Shown here in pieces: positions 14,769 through 16,660 of a stretch of DNA of 16,660 nt. The notes beneath the pieces are model-generated. The model saw only the letters and a program-made list of their open reading frames with translations, made no database searches and was not told where the DNA came from. The stretch is from Lentimicrobiaceae bacterium (GTDB taxonomy: Bacteria > Bacteroidota > Bacteroidia > Bacteroidales > SKPS01). The stretch lies in the NCBI GenBank assembly GCA_007119395.1, contig SKPS01000084.1, positions 1-16,660 of the forward strand, in the 5' to 3' direction. The first letter of the stretch is position 1. Each line of letters starts with the position of its first letter. The translations under genes were made by a program, and so were the position numbers.

Positions 14769-15434
14769 ATGTTTGATATGATGAAAAAACAATGGTTGTT
14801 CCCAATCCTGGTTTTTGGTGCTTTGTTATGGACCTCCATGCAAGATCCCAAAATTGATGATCAGAAATCACAGAGCATACTGGAAGCTGCTTCCGGGAAG
14901 ATCTCTTCTTACAGTACCATTAAAATAGATTTTTCTTTTACGGAGGCGGAACCCGGACAGGAGGGTATTGCACGGAGAGGGAGGGTATGGATGAAAGGGG
15001 AGATGTACCATCTGCGGTTTGCCGGACAGGAGATCTTTTCTGATGGCCGTACCCGCTGGACCTACATCCGGGATGCTGAAGAGGTGCACATCACTTCGGT
15101 TTCTGAACACGATGATGAACTCGCAAACCCGGTCAGGTTGCTGAACAATTACAATGACCGGTTTACCACCCGCTGGATCCGGGAAGAGACACACAAGGGG
15201 AAAAGGGTCAATGTGGTTGACCTCTATCCTAAGAAAAGACGCGCTTACCACAGGGTTCGACTGCTCATCGACAAAAGCTCACACCAGATTGTCAGTACCA
15301 GCATCTTCTTCACCAACAACAGCAGTCAGCAAATCGATGTGAATAGATTTGTCACCAACGAACCGATTCCCGACAGCCATTTTGTGTGGAGTGCTTCAAG
15401 GCATCCCAATGTAGAGATCATAGATCTGAGGTAG
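14769..15434 (+). CDS. lolA: Outer-membrane lipoprotein carrier protein LolA
   Basis: This 221-residue periplasmic protein has an N-terminal hydrophobic signal (KKQWLFPILVFGALLW). The start may be the ATG at 14769 or, as likely, the ones at 14778 or 14781, which put Met-Lys-Lys straight in front of it. The mature part is beta-rich, with LolA-like steps: SYSTIKIDFSFTEA (48-60), KGEMYHLRF (76-84), SDGRTRWTYIRDAEEVHI (91-108), PVRLLNNYNDRF (121-132) and the closing FVTNEPIPDSHFVW. LolA takes lipoproteins released by LolCDE and ferries them to the outer membrane. The Omp28-like lipoprotein in this window would be a client. It follows ftsK by 70 nt with no clear terminator between, so both are probably read from the ftsK promoter. 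Confidence 0.87.
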   Translation: MFDMMKKQWLFPILVFGALLWTSMQDPKIDDQKSQSILEAASGKISSYSTIKIDFSFTEAEPGQEGIARRGRVWMKGEMYHLRFAGQEIFSDGRTRWTYIRDAEEVHITSVSEHDDELANPVRLLNNYNDRFTTRWIREETHKGKRVNVVDLYPKKRRAYHRVRLLIDKSSHQIVSTSIFFTNNSSQQIDVNRFVTNEPIPDSHFVWSASRHPNVEIIDLR

Positions 15435-15531
15435 TTGATTGGGTACGGCTGCGAAGGCCATGGGTGTCATGACAGTAAGAATGGGCGTGAAGTATGTCCT
15501 CTTGTAAGCAGAAAGATCAGGAGAGGGGGCG

Positions 15532-16660
15532 TTACCGCTTTTGCGGAACAGGTTCCAATGCGAATTCTTGGTATCTGAAGATGTTCAAATAGATGTTTTC
15601 AAAGCCTTTTCCATGACGTTGCCAATGGAAGCCTGAGGCCAAATGGCGGTAGTCCAGATCATCAAGGCAGTATTCAAAATCGAGCCCAAAGTGATGTAGC
15701 GCTTTCATGAAAAACAGCGTGATGTCGTAGCCCATAAACCCGTAATAATCCTCTTCCGGTTCCCCTTTGTATCTTCTGCGGTATTCTCTCAGGAAATGGA
15801 TCGTGCCGGGGCACTCGTAGTTAACAAAAGCTGATGAGAAGAGGTGGAGGTCTGTGAGCATCAAGTCCTTAAGGTCAAAGGTTCTGTAATCTTTCCACTC
15901 AGGAATACCAAACATGGTGATATCAAAGTTGCGGGTCAGACGTGCTATATTAGCAACATAGTTAGACACCACGGTTTCTCCCGTGATCAGGTTTACCACG
16001 ATATTGTGTTTTGTGGCATCCAGTTGCGTTGAAACGCCTGCCAAGCCTCTCAATCCAAACATCACTTCAGTGTAGTAAGGTCTTCTGCTCCGGGCTGCAG
16101 TGTGTGTTTCCAGACTGCTTCTGAAGGCATCAGCAAGGGATCGATCTCCTTCATCCTGCATCACAAAGATCACACGGGGGTCCTCATAAGATAATGCAAT
16201 ATGACGCGCCAAAGCAGCCATTTTTGATTCAGAGGATGCATTCACCTGGAACAGATTTTCATTCCCGGTAAGCAAGGCGGGGTTTCGGGCAAAGGGACTG
16301 ACCAGTTTGATCTGATGTTGTATGGCAAATCGTGCCGCTACAGAATAGGTAGTCTGAAAGAATGGCCCGATGACCAGATCCATATGCACCAGCTCCGGTT
16401 GATTCAGCACCCGCTTCAGTGCAAGTGTATCCTCCGTGATGTCATATACATGCAGATCCACTGAGAATCCCAATCGTTTTATCGAATCGAGAGCGATCAA
16501 AGCACCTTGATAGAACTCAATAAAGCTGAACGATTTAAAAAAGGGCTTGGTGAGTTGATCTTCATTCCCCGGGGTGATGTGGATGCGGTCTATTTCATCC
16601 AGGTAGAGTGGTATCATCAGGGCCACTTTGTACCTGTTTTTGTACCTTGACTTTTCACAC
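15532..16660 (-). CDS. Type I periplasmic-binding-fold (Peripla_BP_6-like) protein, N-terminus outside window
   Basis: The frame is open to the right edge. A GTG at 16626 could start it, but the preceding codons give CEKSRYKNRYK, which reads naturally into VALMIPLYLDEI, so the N-terminus is outside. The visible part begins with the first strand of a Leu/Ile/Val-binding-protein-type domain (VALMIPLYL). It continues with FYQGALIALDSI, VDLHVYDITED, VIGPFF (first lobe), KLVSPFARNP, VIFVMQDEG and IVVNLITG. It ends with DYYGFMGYDITLFFMKALHHFG and a polar tail. This is the fold of amino-acid ABC-transport receptors, but no transporter gene is next to it. In Bacteroidales, proteins of this shape often carry LysM domains at the N-terminus. 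Whether this one does cannot be seen. It is convergent with lolA, with 97 bp between and no obvious terminator. Confidence 0.75.
   Translation of the reverse strand, partial: CEKSRYKNRYKVALMIPLYLDEIDRIHITPGNEDQLTKPFFKSFSFIEFYQGALIALDSIKRLGFSVDLHVYDITEDTLALKRVLNQPELVHMDLVIGPFFQTTYSVAARFAIQHQIKLVSPFARNPALLTGNENLFQVNASSESKMAALARHIALSYEDPRVIFVMQDEGDRSLADAFRSSLETHTAARSRRPYYTEVMFGLRGLAGVSTQLDATKHNIVVNLITGETVVSNYVANIARLTRNFDITMFGIPEWKDYRTFDLKDLMLTDLHLFSSAFVNYECPGTIHFLREYRRRYKGEPEEDYYGFMGYDITLFFMKALHHFGLDFEYCLDDLDYRHLASGFHWQRHGKGFENIYLNIFRYQEFALEPVPQKR

Noticed and set aside
15465..15474. TGTCATGACA, a 10-bp palindrome between lolA and the binding-fold gene
   Set aside because: It is a single isolated copy between convergent gene ends with no promoter nearby, so chance is the simplest reading.

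Overview
The window looks like a chromosomal segment of a Bacteroidota bacterium, probably Bacteroidales-like. Four independent signs agree. A secreted beta-propeller protein ends in a type IX secretion (T9SS) sorting domain. A lipoprotein has an Asp-rich stretch directly after the lipobox Cys, as in Bacteroidota surface lipoproteins. An ftsK gene is followed by lolA. Promoters repeatedly fit the Bacteroidota consensus (TTG, 19-21 nt, TAnnTTTG).

Layout from left to right: (1) 1-770, the 3' end of a large protein, possibly SF2/SNF2-helicase-like and possibly part of a defence or restriction locus. (2) 966-2852, an ATPase/RloB pair with its own promoter, resembling RloAB/AbiL-type phage defence. 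(3) 2951-5665 on the minus strand, a 904-residue secreted seven-bladed beta-propeller protein with an Ig-like domain and T9SS signal. (4) 5752-5848, an inverted-repeat element of non-coding type in front of the next promoter. (5) 5899-8407, a phosphoglucosamine-mutase-like gene overlapping a group I cysteine desulfurase gene. (6) 8475-8756, a small basic ribbon-helix-helix-like protein with a QLTLF pentapeptide. (7) 8790-10313 on the minus strand, a HAL/PAL-type MIO ammonia-lyase. (8) 10510-10914, a small double-CxxC zinc-ribbon-like protein ending at a strong hairpin terminator shared with (9) 11011-11787 on the minus strand, an Omp28-like thioredoxin-fold lipoprotein. (10) 12140-15434, ftsK then lolA. 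(11) 15532-16660 on the minus strand, a partial periplasmic-binding-fold protein running off the right edge.

Most of the window is housekeeping or envelope biology: chromosome segregation, lipoprotein transport, amino-sugar supply for cell wall, sulfur mobilisation and secreted proteins. The accessory part is the left 2.9 kb. It pairs an ABC-type ATPase with a TOPRIM protein and lies beside a possible helicase, which is the best candidate for a defence island. Its left boundary is outside the window, and no integrase, att site, tRNA or CRISPR array is visible. I see no clearly new multi-gene system. The points most worth following up are the RloAB pair with its left neighbour, the mixed active-site signature of the ammonia-lyase, the clamp-motif-like RHH protein, and shared sequence motifs in the divergent intergenic region before ftsK.
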